DNA of 50,177 nucleotides from an uncultured bacterium (GTDB lineage: Bacteria > Myxococcota_A > Polyangia > Polyangiales > Houyiibacteriaceae): positions 1-50,177 of the forward strand of contig CALJDU010000023.1 of assembly GCA_938024995.1 (NCBI GenBank), given 5' to 3'. The translations under genes were made by a program, and so were the position numbers. This document shows, piece after piece, positions 26,456-35,536 of this stretch; within the stretch, counting starts at the first letter, position 1; the number at the start of each line of letters is the position of its first letter. The notes beneath the pieces were generated by a model. The model made no database searches, was not told the origin of the DNA, and was given only the letters and a program-made list of their open reading frames with translations.

Positions 26456-28384
26456 ATGAGCATGTCTTTTCGTCGGCTGATCTTCATTTCCGTCGCCCTG
26501 GTTCTTGTCGCGTGTGGCGACGACGACTCCGGAGCGGACACAAGTCCCCGGGACACGGCGGTCAGTGACTCTGGCCGCGGCCGCGATACCTCGGTCGGAG
26601 GCGGCAGGGACGCCGCGACCGACACCGAGAGCGATGCTGAAGGGCGTGACACCGGGCGCATCGACGCCGGGACCACCGACACGGGAAGCGCTCCGCCGGT
26701 GAACTGCGACGCGCTGACCGAAGCCGGCTACGACGTCTGCAGCGCGAGCGCGGATCGATGCACCACCGTGTTCGAAGATGGTGAAGGGTGCGCCGCGGTG
26801 TGTGCCCGCGCCGGACTGGTCTGCGGGCAACAGCTCGAGAACATCGATGACATGTGCGCGCCCGACCTCTCACGGCCAGCGCTGAGCTGCGAAGGTTCGG
26901 GACATCGCTCGGACTACTGTGAGTGCGTCCGTGACGACGCAGAGTGTGTTCCGCGCACGTGCGCTGACTCCGCGCTGAACTGCGGAGGACCGTACGCTGA
27001 CGGTTGCGGCGGCACGTTCGAGTGCTCCATGTGCGCAGGCGACGGGATGTGCGTTGACGGAATCTGCCGGAGCCGCAGCCCGGGATGCACCGCGGCGGAC
27101 TGCCCGTCGTTTCCGGGGGCCGAAGGGGAAGGACGGAACGCGCGGGGCGGACGCGGCGGCGACGTCTACATCGTGACCTCGCTCGGGAACTCCGGCTCGG
27201 GAACGCTCCGCGAGGCGTTGAGCCGCGGCGGTCGCACGGTCGTCTTTGAGGTGGCCGGTATTATTGATCTCACCTCGCCGATCCGCGCCGACGTCGACAA
27301 CGTAACGCTCGCTGGACAGACCGCGCCGGGCGACGGAATCGTGGTTCGCGGGTACCAGGTGGAGCTGCGCGGCGACCACAACATCATTCAGCACATGCGT
27401 TTTCGCGCAGGTGACATTCGTAAGGCGACTCGGACGCGCGACGGCTTCACCGAGGACAGCCTGACGGTCTGGGGAGATCACGTGATGGTGGATCACGTCT
27501 CCGCGTCCTGGGGCATCGACGAGTGCTTGAGCGCCGGCACGCAGTTCAACCACCTGACGATTCAGTACTCGTTCATCACCGAGGGGCTGCACCGGACCCG
27601 TCTCTTCCACGGCGAGTACGACGCGGACCACAGCGGGCACAGCATGGGCGGGCTCTACAAGCCGCGCGCGAGCGGCTCCCGGCTGTCGATTCACCACAAC
27701 CTCTTCGCGCACAACAACAACCGCAACCCGGCGATCGGGACCTACGACAGCGCACACACGCAGAGCGCGGACATCCGGAACAACGTCCTCTACGACAACC
27801 GCGACAACGGCTACACGAGCGGCGCGGCGCGCTGGATTCACGTTAACTTCGTCGGCAACTACGCCATCTTCGGACCGAGCAGCAGCAGCCGGAAGATCTT
27901 CAAGCCGAGCAGCGCTTCGAACGTCGATATGTTCGAAACCGACAACTACTGGGACTTCAACCGCAACAACCGCTTCGATGGTTCGCTGGTGACCAGCTCC
28001 GCGTTCGAGTCGGACTTTGATCGCATGCGTTCGCCGTTTGAGATGGAGCCGGTCACGACGCACCGCGCGGCCGACCTCGTGCCGCTGGTTCTTGCGCAAG
28101 CGGGCGCGCGTCCATGGAGCCGCGACGATGTCGACGCGCGGATCATCACGGAGGTTCGAGAAAACCGCGGCGGACGGATCGACTCCCAAGAGGAACGCGG
28201 CGGGTGGGGCACGCTCGCGGCGGGGCGGGCTCCAGTGGACGCGGATCGAGACGGGATGCCAGACGCGGCGGAGCGGATGTTGGGGACCAACCCGAGCGTC
28301 CCCGACAACAACGGTGACGTGGACGGAGACGGGTACACGAACCTGGAGAACTACCTGCACTGGGCCGCGCGGCTGACGCGTTAG
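26456..28384 (+). CDS. Secreted polysaccharide lyase family 1 (pectate lyase) lipoprotein
   Basis: Pectate lyases cleave polygalacturonate by beta-elimination with Ca2+. The 642-residue product starts MSMSFRRLIF and has a lipobox ending in Cys20 (VLVAC), then GDDDSG and a long Asp/Thr/Arg-rich linker, so it is anchored to the envelope. Residues about 80-212 are Cys-rich. Residues about 217-560 are a right-handed beta-helix of the PL1 type: FPGAEGEGRNARGGRGG, YIVTSLGNSGSGTLREAL, NVTLAGQTAPGDGI, VMVDHVSASWGIDE, SIHHNLFAHNNNRNP. Residues about 594-642 carry two Ca2+-binding EF-hand-like loops (DADRDGMPDAAE and DVDGDGYTNLEN), a common tail in environmental lyases. A hairpin at 28388-28409 follows. 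It suggests the organism degrades plant or algal polysaccharide. Confidence 0.92.
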   Translation: MSMSFRRLIFISVALVLVACGDDDSGADTSPRDTAVSDSGRGRDTSVGGGRDAATDTESDAEGRDTGRIDAGTTDTGSAPPVNCDALTEAGYDVCSASADRCTTVFEDGEGCAAVCARAGLVCGQQLENIDDMCAPDLSRPALSCEGSGHRSDYCECVRDDAECVPRTCADSALNCGGPYADGCGGTFECSMCAGDGMCVDGICRSRSPGCTAADCPSFPGAEGEGRNARGGRGGDVYIVTSLGNSGSGTLREALSRGGRTVVFEVAGIIDLTSPIRADVDNVTLAGQTAPGDGIVVRGYQVELRGDHNIIQHMRFRAGDIRKATRTRDGFTEDSLTVWGDHVMVDHVSASWGIDECLSAGTQFNHLTIQYSFITEGLHRTRLFHGEYDADHSGHSMGGLYKPRASGSRLSIHHNLFAHNNNRNPAIGTYDSAHTQSADIRNNVLYDNRDNGYTSGAARWIHVNFVGNYAIFGPSSSSRKIFKPSSASNVDMFETDNYWDFNRNNRFDGSLVTSSAFESDFDRMRSPFEMEPVTTHRAADLVPLVLAQAGARPWSRDDVDARIITEVRENRGGRIDSQEERGGWGTLAAGRAPVDADRDGMPDAAERMLGTNPSVPDNNGDVDGDGYTNLENYLHWAARLTR

Positions 28385-28387
28385 GTC

Positions 28388-28409
28388 AGGGGCTTTTTCG
28401 GAAGCCCCT
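28388..28409 (+). terminator. Terminator-like hairpin after the pectate lyase gene
   Basis: AGGGGCTT-TTTCGG-AAGCCCCT forms an 8-bp stem three bases after the stop codon. No T-tract follows; instead a second small TCGCC-TTC-GGCGA hairpin at 28411-28423 is present, so termination may be partial or Rho-assisted. Confidence 0.5.
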
Positions 28410-28522
28410 CTCGCCTTCGGCGATTCACCCAATCCTGCGGCCGTTCTTGCTTCATGCTGGCTGGAGGTCCCCAACAGCATTGCGTCATCGGTCGGGTCGG
28501 GATGTCGTCACTTGCTTGCCGC

Positions 28523-28590
28523 TGAGTCCGTGGTTCATGCGCGGCAGTCAGTCCGTGTCCGTGGTTCATGCGCTGTTGTGAGTCCGTGGG
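28523..28590. repeat. Short direct repeats in the pectate lyase / RND intergenic gap
   Basis: The unit GTCCGTGGTTCATGCGC occurs at 28527-28542 (with TGA before it from 28523) and again at 28557-28573. A truncated copy (GAGTCCGTGG) lies at 28580-28589. They sit between the pectate lyase and the stop of the RND pump gene, in otherwise featureless noncoding DNA (28424-28648). Their role is unknown; they could be an eroded intergenic repeat. Confidence 0.55.
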
Positions 28591-28648
28591 AGCAAGAGCC
28601 AGCCAGCCGCAGCGGCCAACTGTCGAGACGCATGGCGTACTCGGTTCG

Positions 28649-31600
28649 CTACTCGGCGGGCTCTGGGCGCGGAACGAAGTCTTCGTAGTGCGTCGGCGTC
28701 GGTCGGGCTTTGTCGCGAAGGATCGCGACGAACTTTCCGGCTTGGTACTTCACGTCTTCGATAATGAGGTAGGTGGACGGGACCAAGACCAGCATGATGA
28801 AGGTCGCGAAGAGGACGCCGAACCCGAGCGAGATGGCCATCGGGACCAGAAAGCGCGCTTGCACGCTCGGCTCGAGGATCATCGGGGTGAGGCCGAAGAA
28901 GGTCGTCAGTGAGGTGAGCAAGATGGGCCGGAAGCGACGCACGCCGCCCGACTTCACGGCGTCCCATACGCGCATCCCAGATTCTCGGAACTCGTTTACC
29001 GCGACGACCAAGATCAGCGAGTCGTTCACCACGACCCCGGACAGCGCCACGATCCCCATCATGGACATGAAGGAGAGGGAGAAGCCCATCGCGGCGTGTC
29101 CCCAGATCGCTCCGACGATGCCGAAGGGGATCGCGATCATGATGATCGCCCACTGGATGTAGCTGCGGAACGCGATCGAGAGGAGCCCGATCATGATGAG
29201 CATCGCGACGATGAAGCCGCGCCCCAGCGCCGCCATCGATTTCGCGCGTTCTTTTTGCTCGCCAGCGAACCGGAAGGTCAGGCCAGGAAAGTCGCGCTGA
29301 AGCGCAGGGAGGGCGCCCTTGGTCAAGTCCGCCGCGATCTCCGCAGCGTTCGCCGAGTCCTCATCCACGTCCGCGGTCACGTTGATCACGCGCTTGGCTT
29401 CGGTTCGTTTGATCGAGGTGTAGGCGCGGCCGCGGTCAATGATCGCGGCTTGCCCGAGCGGCATCTCGCCGCCCGCGGGCGTCCGCACGATGAGGTTCTC
29501 GATGTTGTTGACGGAGCGCCGCTCCTCTTCCGGGCTTCGAACGTAAACGCGAAGCTCTTGGCGGCCGCGTTGCTGACGCGCGGCTTCGATTCCGTAGAAG
29601 GCGCTCCGGACCTGGGTCGCGAGGTCGCGCTCGGTGAGCCCTTGCGCGCGCGCTTCCGGCCGCAACGTGAGGTCAAACTGCTCCTTGCCGAGACTCACCC
29701 CGCTGTCGACGTCGCGCAGTCCTCCGTAGCTGCGAAGCTCCGCGGCCAGTCGCTCGGACGCGGTCTCCAGGATGTCGCTGTCGGGGTGGCTGAGCTCAAC
29801 GTCGATCGGCTTCCCGGCGCCGCCGCCGATGGAGAAGCTGAAGGTGAGCGCCTCGGCCCCTGGGATCTCACCGATCTTCTCGCGCCACTGCTCGACGAAC
29901 TCGCCCGTGGTGATTGGGCGCAGGTCAGACTGGACGAGGTAGAGCGCCGCCGAGCTGAGGTGAGAACCGTTCCCGGTACGCAGCCCGCCCGGTCCGCCGC
30001 CTACGGTCGCGGAGCCGACCTCGTTGAAGATGCCGCGCTTGATGTCGTAGTCACCGCCGTTGTTGATCTCGTCGATGAGCTCGTCTGCGGTCGAGACGAT
30101 CCGCGCCGCGATCGCGCGGGTCTCGTCGACCGGTGTCCCGACCGGCATCCGGAGCGACACTTGTATGAGGTCGCTCTCGATCTTGGGGAGGAACGTGAAC
30201 CCGACCCGTCCGCCCGCGACGAGGCCCACCGTGCCGATCAAGATGGCCAAGCAGGCCGCGAAGGTGAGGTACCGCCAGCGGAGCGCCTTGACGAGAAACG
30301 GTTCGTACACGTTGAGCACGAACCACTCGAGCCCTTTGCCGACCTTCTCGGCCTGCATCAGGTTCATCACTTTGAGCAGAGGCCAGAGCAGCAGCCGCAG
30401 CCACCACGGCATCTCGTGCGCGAGGTGAGCGGGGAGGACGAAGAGGGACTCAATGAGCGAGATGAGCAGCACGCTGATCACGATCGCGGGGATGACGCGG
30501 AAGAACTTCCCCATCACCCCGGGAACGAAGAGCAGCGGGGCGAACGCGATACAAGTCGTGAGGATCGAGAAGGTGACCGGGCGGCCGACCTCTTTCGCGC
30601 CTTCGACCGCGGCGGCCATCATCGAGCCCGCGCTCTCGCGTCGATAGTAGATCGCTTCCCCGACAATGATCGCGTCGTCGACGACCATGCCGAGCGTCAC
30701 GATGAACGCGAAGAGCGAGATCATGTTGATCGAGATGTCGGCCGCGGGCAGGAAGATCAGCGAGCCGGCGAACGAGATCGGGATGCCGAGCGTGACCCAG
30801 ACCGCGAGCTTCGGCTCCAAAAAGAAGCCCAAGATGATGAAGACCAAGACCAGGCCGATGTAGGCGTTGCGCTCCAGGAGCGAGATGCGCTGCTGGTACA
30901 TCTCGGACGAGTCGTTCCAGGTGGTCGCGGTGATCCCGCTGGGGAGCATCTCGCCGTTGTCTGTGATCCACTCTTTGACGGCGTTCGCGACGGTGATCGG
31001 CGTCTGGTCACCGACGCGATAGACGTTGACCATCGCGGCGCGCTCGCCGTTGAAGAAGGCCTCTTGATCCGTCTCTTGAAAAGCGTCGCGCACGTCGGCG
31101 ATGTCGCGAAGACGGACCTGTGCTCCGTCGCGTCCGCTCAGCAAGACGATGTCGCCGAACTCTTCTCCGCGGTCACGTCGCTCGGTCGTGCGGAGGAGGA
31201 TCTCGCCGCCGCTCGTCTTGACGGACCCGCCAGGGAGATCGATCGACGCCGCGCGTATCGAGGCGGCGACCTGCTGCATCGTGAGCCCGTATTCACGGAG
31301 CCTCGACTGCGGAATTTCCACGCTGATCTCGAGCGGGCGGACGCCGCTGATCTCGACGTAGGTGATCCGGTCGCTCTCGAGCAGCGAACGTCGCGAGTCC
31401 TCCGCGAGTCGCCATAGCTCTTCTTCACTGACGTCTCCGGAGAGCACGAGCGAGATGACCTTGGCGCGGTTGGTCGCGATCGAGATGACCGGGCGTTCGG
31501 CGTTCTCTGGGAAGCTCGCGATGCGATCGACGGCGGACTTTACGTCGCTCAGGGCCCGGTCTGGGTTGGTGCCCAAGATGAGGTCCGCGCCGACCGTCGC

Positions 31601-31921
31601 GACGCTCTCGTTCGCGGTGCAGCGAACCTCCTCGATGCCGTCAAGACCACGCACCGCTTCCTCGACCGACAAGCAGATGCCTTGCTCCACTTCGCTCGGG
31701 CTCGCGCCGGGGTAGGCGACCTGAACGAGGATCGTGTCGACCTCGATCTCGGGGAAGACCTCCTGCTTGATCCGCCCGAGCATCGTGATGCCGCCACTGA
31801 TCAGGACGATCATCAGGACGTTCGCCGCGACCCCGTTTCGCGCCATCCACGCCAGCGGTCCGGTCGCTGCTTCCGCGCGCTGATCAGCGAGCTCCTTTTC
31901 GCGGTACGGCCCCTCGCTCAT
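28649..31921 (-). CDS. RND-family efflux pump, inner-membrane transporter
   Basis: The 1090-residue product is a full-length resistance-nodulation-division (RND) transporter, of the AcrB/MdtB-like proton-driven kind. It exports drugs or other small molecules across both membranes as a trimer. Landmarks are the first membrane helix after GPLAWMARNGVAANVLMIV, the porter-domain segment YPGASPSEVEQGI, the central helix block with GMVVDDAIIVGE (the paired Asp residues of the proton relay), and the second half with GIVALSGVVVNDSLILVVAVN and PILLTSLTTFFGLTPMI. Substrate type cannot be fixed, though there are no heavy-metal-type Met/His clusters. It is the last gene of the tetR-OMF-MFP-RND operon and overlaps the MFP stop by four bases. 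Confidence 0.97.
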   Translation of the reverse strand: MSEGPYREKELADQRAEAATGPLAWMARNGVAANVLMIVLISGGITMLGRIKQEVFPEIEVDTILVQVAYPGASPSEVEQGICLSVEEAVRGLDGIEEVRCTANESVATVGADLILGTNPDRALSDVKSAVDRIASFPENAERPVISIATNRAKVISLVLSGDVSEEELWRLAEDSRRSLLESDRITYVEISGVRPLEISVEIPQSRLREYGLTMQQVAASIRAASIDLPGGSVKTSGGEILLRTTERRDRGEEFGDIVLLSGRDGAQVRLRDIADVRDAFQETDQEAFFNGERAAMVNVYRVGDQTPITVANAVKEWITDNGEMLPSGITATTWNDSSEMYQQRISLLERNAYIGLVLVFIILGFFLEPKLAVWVTLGIPISFAGSLIFLPAADISINMISLFAFIVTLGMVVDDAIIVGEAIYYRRESAGSMMAAAVEGAKEVGRPVTFSILTTCIAFAPLLFVPGVMGKFFRVIPAIVISVLLISLIESLFVLPAHLAHEMPWWLRLLLWPLLKVMNLMQAEKVGKGLEWFVLNVYEPFLVKALRWRYLTFAACLAILIGTVGLVAGGRVGFTFLPKIESDLIQVSLRMPVGTPVDETRAIAARIVSTADELIDEINNGGDYDIKRGIFNEVGSATVGGGPGGLRTGNGSHLSSAALYLVQSDLRPITTGEFVEQWREKIGEIPGAEALTFSFSIGGGAGKPIDVELSHPDSDILETASERLAAELRSYGGLRDVDSGVSLGKEQFDLTLRPEARAQGLTERDLATQVRSAFYGIEAARQQRGRQELRVYVRSPEEERRSVNNIENLIVRTPAGGEMPLGQAAIIDRGRAYTSIKRTEAKRVINVTADVDEDSANAAEIAADLTKGALPALQRDFPGLTFRFAGEQKERAKSMAALGRGFIVAMLIMIGLLSIAFRSYIQWAIIMIAIPFGIVGAIWGHAAMGFSLSFMSMMGIVALSGVVVNDSLILVVAVNEFRESGMRVWDAVKSGGVRRFRPILLTSLTTFFGLTPMILEPSVQARFLVPMAISLGFGVLFATFIMLVLVPSTYLIIEDVKYQAGKFVAILRDKARPTPTHYEDFVPRPEPAE

Positions 31922-33231
31922 GGCGCGGCCTCGTCACTCGTCGGCTCCGCTTCGCGCGTCGCGGCGGGCGCTTCTCCCTGAATCCGCAAGCGCATGCCGG
32001 TGATCGCGCTCGGCATGCGGCTGACCACGATGGCGTCGCCCTCGCTGATGCCCGAGCGGACGAGGACGCTGTCTTGGCGACCCCACGCCGTGTCGACCTC
32101 GCGGATCTCGAGCTTGCCGTCGACCGCGACGTAGACCTTGTTGCCTTCGTGAACGGCGGAGCGGGGCACCTCGATGACCGAGTCGAGCTCACCCGCTTCG
32201 ATCTCGACCTTCACGAACGAGCCGAGGAGCAGGGGGAGCCCGGTCGCGCCTTCGCTCAGCCCGAGCGGGTCCTGCACCGTGACGAGGACGCGCGCCATGC
32301 TGCCGACTGGGTCGAGGTCGGGGAGCATCCGGATGACCCTGCCGTCGCGTTCAATACGTTGGCCGTCCACCTCCTGAATGATGCGCGCCCGCGAACCGTT
32401 TTCATCGTCGATGACCAACGTCCGAAGCGCGCTGACCGGGATCGACGCCTGGACCCAAAACGCGTCCGTGCCGATGAGGGTGGCGACCGGTTGGCCGATC
32501 GGGATGAACTGACCCACCTCGACGTTCTCGTTGACGATCATCCCGTTGAAGGGCGCGCGGAGCTCGGTTCGCCGAAGGTCGAGGCGGGCGCGCCGGAGAC
32601 CGCTCTGCGCTGCCGAGACCCCGACCTGCGCGGATCGCACCTGCGGCTGACGAAGCGCGAGGTCTCCCGCGGTCTCGCCGTTGCCGAAGGTCTGCCACTC
32701 ACGCTGCGCGACCTGTTGACGGCTCTGCTCGAGCTCGAGGCTCAGCTGCGCGCGGGCGGCTTCGGCGTTGCGGGATTGAATGGCGAGCGTGTAGTCGCGG
32801 CGCTCGAGCCGGACCAGTTTCTGTCCGCTCTCGAACCGACCGCCGGGCGTCATCGCGTCGCTCATCCAGCGCACGCGCCCGGTGACCTGCGGAACCAGTG
32901 ATGCTTGTTGCGCCGGGGTGACGGTGCCCTGCGCGCGAAGCGCGACCGACTGCCGCGTCACCCGCGCGTGCTCGACCCGCACCAGCGTGCCGCGATCGAC
33001 CCGCTCGGCGCGCTCGGGCTCCGGCTTGGTCGCGACCAGTCCGCGCAAGACGACCACCCCGAGGACGACGGCCACCAGGGGCAGCACGACCATCAAGATC
33101 GTCCGGGTCGTGCTCTTCGCGGGAACGTGGGTCGGGAGCGCGGCTTGGCTGCGCACGTGGCTGCTCTCGCTCGTGAGCGGGTCCGTCAGCTCATCCGACT
33201 CAAAGTCACTCTGGTTCATCGCGTCCTTCAT
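31918..33231 (-). CDS. RND efflux periplasmic adaptor (membrane fusion protein)
   Basis: The 437-residue product links the RND pump to the outer-membrane channel. Residues about 42-63 are a single membrane helix near the N-terminus (TILMVVLPLVAVVLGVVVL), so it is anchored as a membrane protein and not lipidated. The lipoyl/barrel-sandwich and hairpin parts follow (VTPAQQASLVPQVTGRVRWM, coiled helices of the NAEAARAQLSLELEQSRQQV type, RRTELRAPFNGMIVNENVEV). The C-terminal beta-barrel and membrane-proximal part contains VEVGQFIPIGQPVATLI and later IEVPRSAVHEGNKVYV. It is coupled by ATGA overlaps to genes on both sides. Confidence 0.95.
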   Translation of the reverse strand: MKDAMNQSDFESDELTDPLTSESSHVRSQAALPTHVPAKSTTRTILMVVLPLVAVVLGVVVLRGLVATKPEPERAERVDRGTLVRVEHARVTRQSVALRAQGTVTPAQQASLVPQVTGRVRWMSDAMTPGGRFESGQKLVRLERRDYTLAIQSRNAEAARAQLSLELEQSRQQVAQREWQTFGNGETAGDLALRQPQVRSAQVGVSAAQSGLRRARLDLRRTELRAPFNGMIVNENVEVGQFIPIGQPVATLIGTDAFWVQASIPVSALRTLVIDDENGSRARIIQEVDGQRIERDGRVIRMLPDLDPVGSMARVLVTVQDPLGLSEGATGLPLLLGSFVKVEIEAGELDSVIEVPRSAVHEGNKVYVAVDGKLEIREVDTAWGRQDSVLVRSGISEGDAIVVSRMPSAITGMRLRIQGEAPAATREAEPTSDEAAP

Positions 33232-34757
33232 GGGTTCGCTCCGCTATCCTCGATCATCACGTCATCCATCTCGATCCGGCGCAGCGGTTCTCGCGCTTCG
33301 TCTTGGTCGCGCAAGAGCGCGTCCGGCCACGTCCCGCCGAGCGAGCGGAGCAGCTGCACTCGCGCGCTCACGAGCTGGCGCTCGCTCGCGAGCTTCTGTT
33401 GTTCAAGCCCCTGCTTCGCGCGGAGCGCGGTGAGCACGGGAAGGTAGTCATGGAGCCCGCTCCGGTAGCGGTCCTGCGTGCTCCCGAGCGTCGCTTCTGC
33501 GAGCTCGTGCTGATGCGCGAGCTGCGCCAGGAGAATCTTGGCTTGCCGCTCCTGCACGATGGCGCCTTCGACCTCAATGAGCGCGGTGAGCACGGTACGC
33601 GAGAGGGTCGCGATGCGCTCTTCCACCTGTGCCTCGGACAGCTCCACCGTCGCGCGACCTCGTCCACCGTCCCAGAGCGGAACCGTCAGGCCCGCGCCGA
33701 GGTTGAACACGAAGCCCCGCGAGTTGCGGTCGCCCATGTCGGTTCCAACGCGGAGCCAGTTGTAGCCCGGTGTGAAGCTGAGCCGGATCGCGGGGAGGCG
33801 CGCGGCGATGGCGGCGCTGACGCGTCGGTCGGCGGCTTCCACGCGACGCTGGGCGGCGCGGATGTCAGGGCGCATTTGCAGCACGTCAGCGGGGACGCCG
33901 GGGTGGGGCGTGTCTTCGATCGCGGGGAGCGAATCCGCGCGTGCCTCGGAGAGCGCGCGCGCGTTGCCGGGAGTGGTCCCTAAGATGGCGGCGAGACGCT
34001 GCGTGAGCAGCGCGACCTCGCCATCGATGAGCGCGAGCTGGGCATCGCTCACGGCGAGCTGCTGTCGCTGCTGATGAACGTCAGCGGGCGAGTTGGTGAG
34101 GCCTTCTCGGAAGCGGAGCTCGAGGAGAGAGAGAAACGCCTCGTTGACGTCGTGCTGCTCTCGAAAGAGCGCCTCGCGACGACTGACGTTGATCAGATCG
34201 AAGTACGCCTCGGTCGTTTGCGCCGCGATCGAGATCGCGATCGTGGCGCGGTCGAGCCGGCCCGCTTCGGTGTCGAGGTCGGCGGCTTCCGTCGCGCCGC
34301 GGGCGCGCCCAAAGACGTCGACCTCGTACGCGACAGGCAACGACGCGTTGAACGACATCGTGTTAATCGCGGAGCCGAAGGCCGGGTTGATCGAGCGGCC
34401 GTAGCCAAAGCTCGCGGAGCCGCTCACGGTCGGCCAACGCGCCGCGCGGGCTTGATTCGCGAGCGCCTCGGCCTGGGCAACACGCGCGCTCGCGGAGCGA
34501 AGATCGAGACTGCTCGCGAGCGCCGCCTCGACGAGCGCGTTGAGCGCCGGGTCGTTGAACTGTTCCCAGAAGCGATGGTCGAGGTCGCGCGTCTCAGGCT
34601 CGCTCGCGTTCGCGGGATCGGTCCGAACGCTGGTCGCGTAGTGCGCAGGAATCGCGACCGCGGGCGCCGCGTGATCGACAGGGTTCCGCACATAGCATCC
34701 CGCGACAGACGTGAGCGCGAGGGCGATCGAGAGCGCCCGAGTCATCGTCCGGGTCAT
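33228..34757 (-). CDS. NodT-family outer-membrane efflux lipoprotein
   Basis: The 509-residue product is the outer-membrane factor of the pump. It starts with a lipoprotein signal (ALSIALALTSVAGC, lipidated Cys21), as in NodT/OprM-type factors, and then DHRFWEQFNDPALNALVEAAL, a family hallmark. Two OEP repeats of long helices follow, with VAYEVDVFGRARGATEAAD in the first and the second-repeat segment RPDIRAAQRRVEAADRRVSA. The start overlaps the tetR stop and the stop overlaps the adaptor start (both ATGA). Confidence 0.96.
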   Translation of the reverse strand: MTRTMTRALSIALALTSVAGCYVRNPVDHAAPAVAIPAHYATSVRTDPANASEPETRDLDHRFWEQFNDPALNALVEAALASSLDLRSASARVAQAEALANQARAARWPTVSGSASFGYGRSINPAFGSAINTMSFNASLPVAYEVDVFGRARGATEAADLDTEAGRLDRATIAISIAAQTTEAYFDLINVSRREALFREQHDVNEAFLSLLELRFREGLTNSPADVHQQRQQLAVSDAQLALIDGEVALLTQRLAAILGTTPGNARALSEARADSLPAIEDTPHPGVPADVLQMRPDIRAAQRRVEAADRRVSAAIAARLPAIRLSFTPGYNWLRVGTDMGDRNSRGFVFNLGAGLTVPLWDGGRGRATVELSEAQVEERIATLSRTVLTALIEVEGAIVQERQAKILLAQLAHQHELAEATLGSTQDRYRSGLHDYLPVLTALRAKQGLEQQKLASERQLVSARVQLLRSLGGTWPDALLRDQDEAREPLRRIEMDDVMIEDSGANP

Positions 34758-35380
34758 TGTCGGATCTCCGTCTTCAAGCCGCGGAGCACTTGCTCCACGT
34801 GAAGCGCCCGAAGCGCCTCAAGGTTCATCGCGCCTGGGAGCCGCTGCTCGACGCCTTCGCCTGCGGCGTTGAAGAGCGCGACCCCAACCGTCGTGGACCA
34901 GACGTGAAACGCAGCGTCGACCGGGACGAGCTCTTCGCGAATCGAGCCGTCTTCTTGCCCTTCGCGGATCGCGGTGACGATTTGGTTGAACGCGGTCGCG
35001 ATGTGTTCGCGGTAGGTCGCGAACGAAGGGGAGTCGTCGTTGACCTTCCCCGCGGCGAGCCAGGTCACCATGAAACGAACCATCTGCGGTCGCTCCGCGA
35101 AGAGCTCTACGTGTGCGGTGAGCATCGCGCGTAGCTTCTCGAGGCCGCGGCTCTCCGAGGCGTGTGCTTTTTGGAACTCGCCAAGGTGTCGGGTCGCGAT
35201 CGCTGCGCAGAGCGCGTCCTTGTTTTGAAAGTAGAGGTACAGGCAGCCTTTGCTGACCTCCGCGTTCTTCGCGACCTCGTCCATCCGCATGGAGTCGTAT
35301 CCACCGGACTGCCCAAGCTGTTCCCCGGCATCCAAAATCGCGTCTCGCTTGGCTTGCTTCTCGCGTTCTCGACGGCTCAT
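34754..35380 (-). CDS. TetR-family transcriptional regulator, first gene of the RND operon
   Basis: The ATG at 35380 (MSRREREKQAKRDAILDAGEQ) was chosen over an in-frame start 108 bases upstream, which would translate the operator region. Residues about 12-58 are the TetR helix-turn-helix (YDSMRMDEVAKNAEVSKGCLYLYFQNKDAL). The rest is the helical ligand-binding and dimer domain, 208 residues in all. The gene heads the four-gene operon, so it probably represses itself and the pump, released by pump substrates. Two related 23-bp repeats in the upstream gap (35412-35434 and 35463-35485) are the likely operators. Confidence 0.95.
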   Translation of the reverse strand: MSRREREKQAKRDAILDAGEQLGQSGGYDSMRMDEVAKNAEVSKGCLYLYFQNKDALCAAIATRHLGEFQKAHASESRGLEKLRAMLTAHVELFAERPQMVRFMVTWLAAGKVNDDSPSFATYREHIATAFNQIVTAIREGQEDGSIREELVPVDAAFHVWSTTVGVALFNAAGEGVEQRLPGAMNLEALRALHVEQVLRGLKTEIRQ

Positions 35381-35411
35381 GCTCTTCGGGCTCTCTGGCG
35401 GCTGACTCACG

Positions 35412-35434
35412 GTCACTTTCTGACTGATGGTCAC
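35412..35434. promoter_or_regulatory. Operator-like repeat, copy 1, upstream of tetR
   Basis: GTCACTTTCTGAC overlaps TGACTGATGGTCA, giving nested inverted GTCA/TGAC half-sites. Copy 2 starts 51 bases away in the same orientation and matches at 17 of 23 positions. The pair lies 31-105 bases upstream of the tetR start and in front of the divergent OmpA-like gene. An additional outer inverted pair TGACTCA/TGAGTCA at 35403-35409 and 35438-35444 flanks copy 1. Confidence 0.65.
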
Positions 35435-35462
35435 ATATGAGTCAAGAGGTTTATGACCCCCA

Positions 35463-35485
35463 GTCAGATTCTGACCTGAGGTCAC
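35463..35485. promoter_or_regulatory. Operator-like repeat, copy 2, upstream of the OmpA-like gene
   Basis: GTCAGATTCTGAC is a near-perfect inverted repeat (GTCAG-ATT-CTGAC) and overlaps the perfect inverted repeat TGACC-TGA-GGTCA at 35472-35484. Copies 1 and 2 share the fixed blocks GTCA, TT, CTGAC and GGTCAC. It is 52 bases before the ATG at 35537. Confidence 0.65.
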
Positions 35486-35536
35486 CATGAGATGACATCA
35501 AGCAATTGGGTAGGTTTTTCGGCATGCTCTCGGGCT

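Noticed and set aside
29096..31417. A 773-codon open frame on the plus strand antisense to the RND pump
   Set aside because: It lies wholly inside a well-supported RND gene. The translation is Arg/Asp/His-rich without any family pattern, as expected for antisense reading of GC-rich codons.
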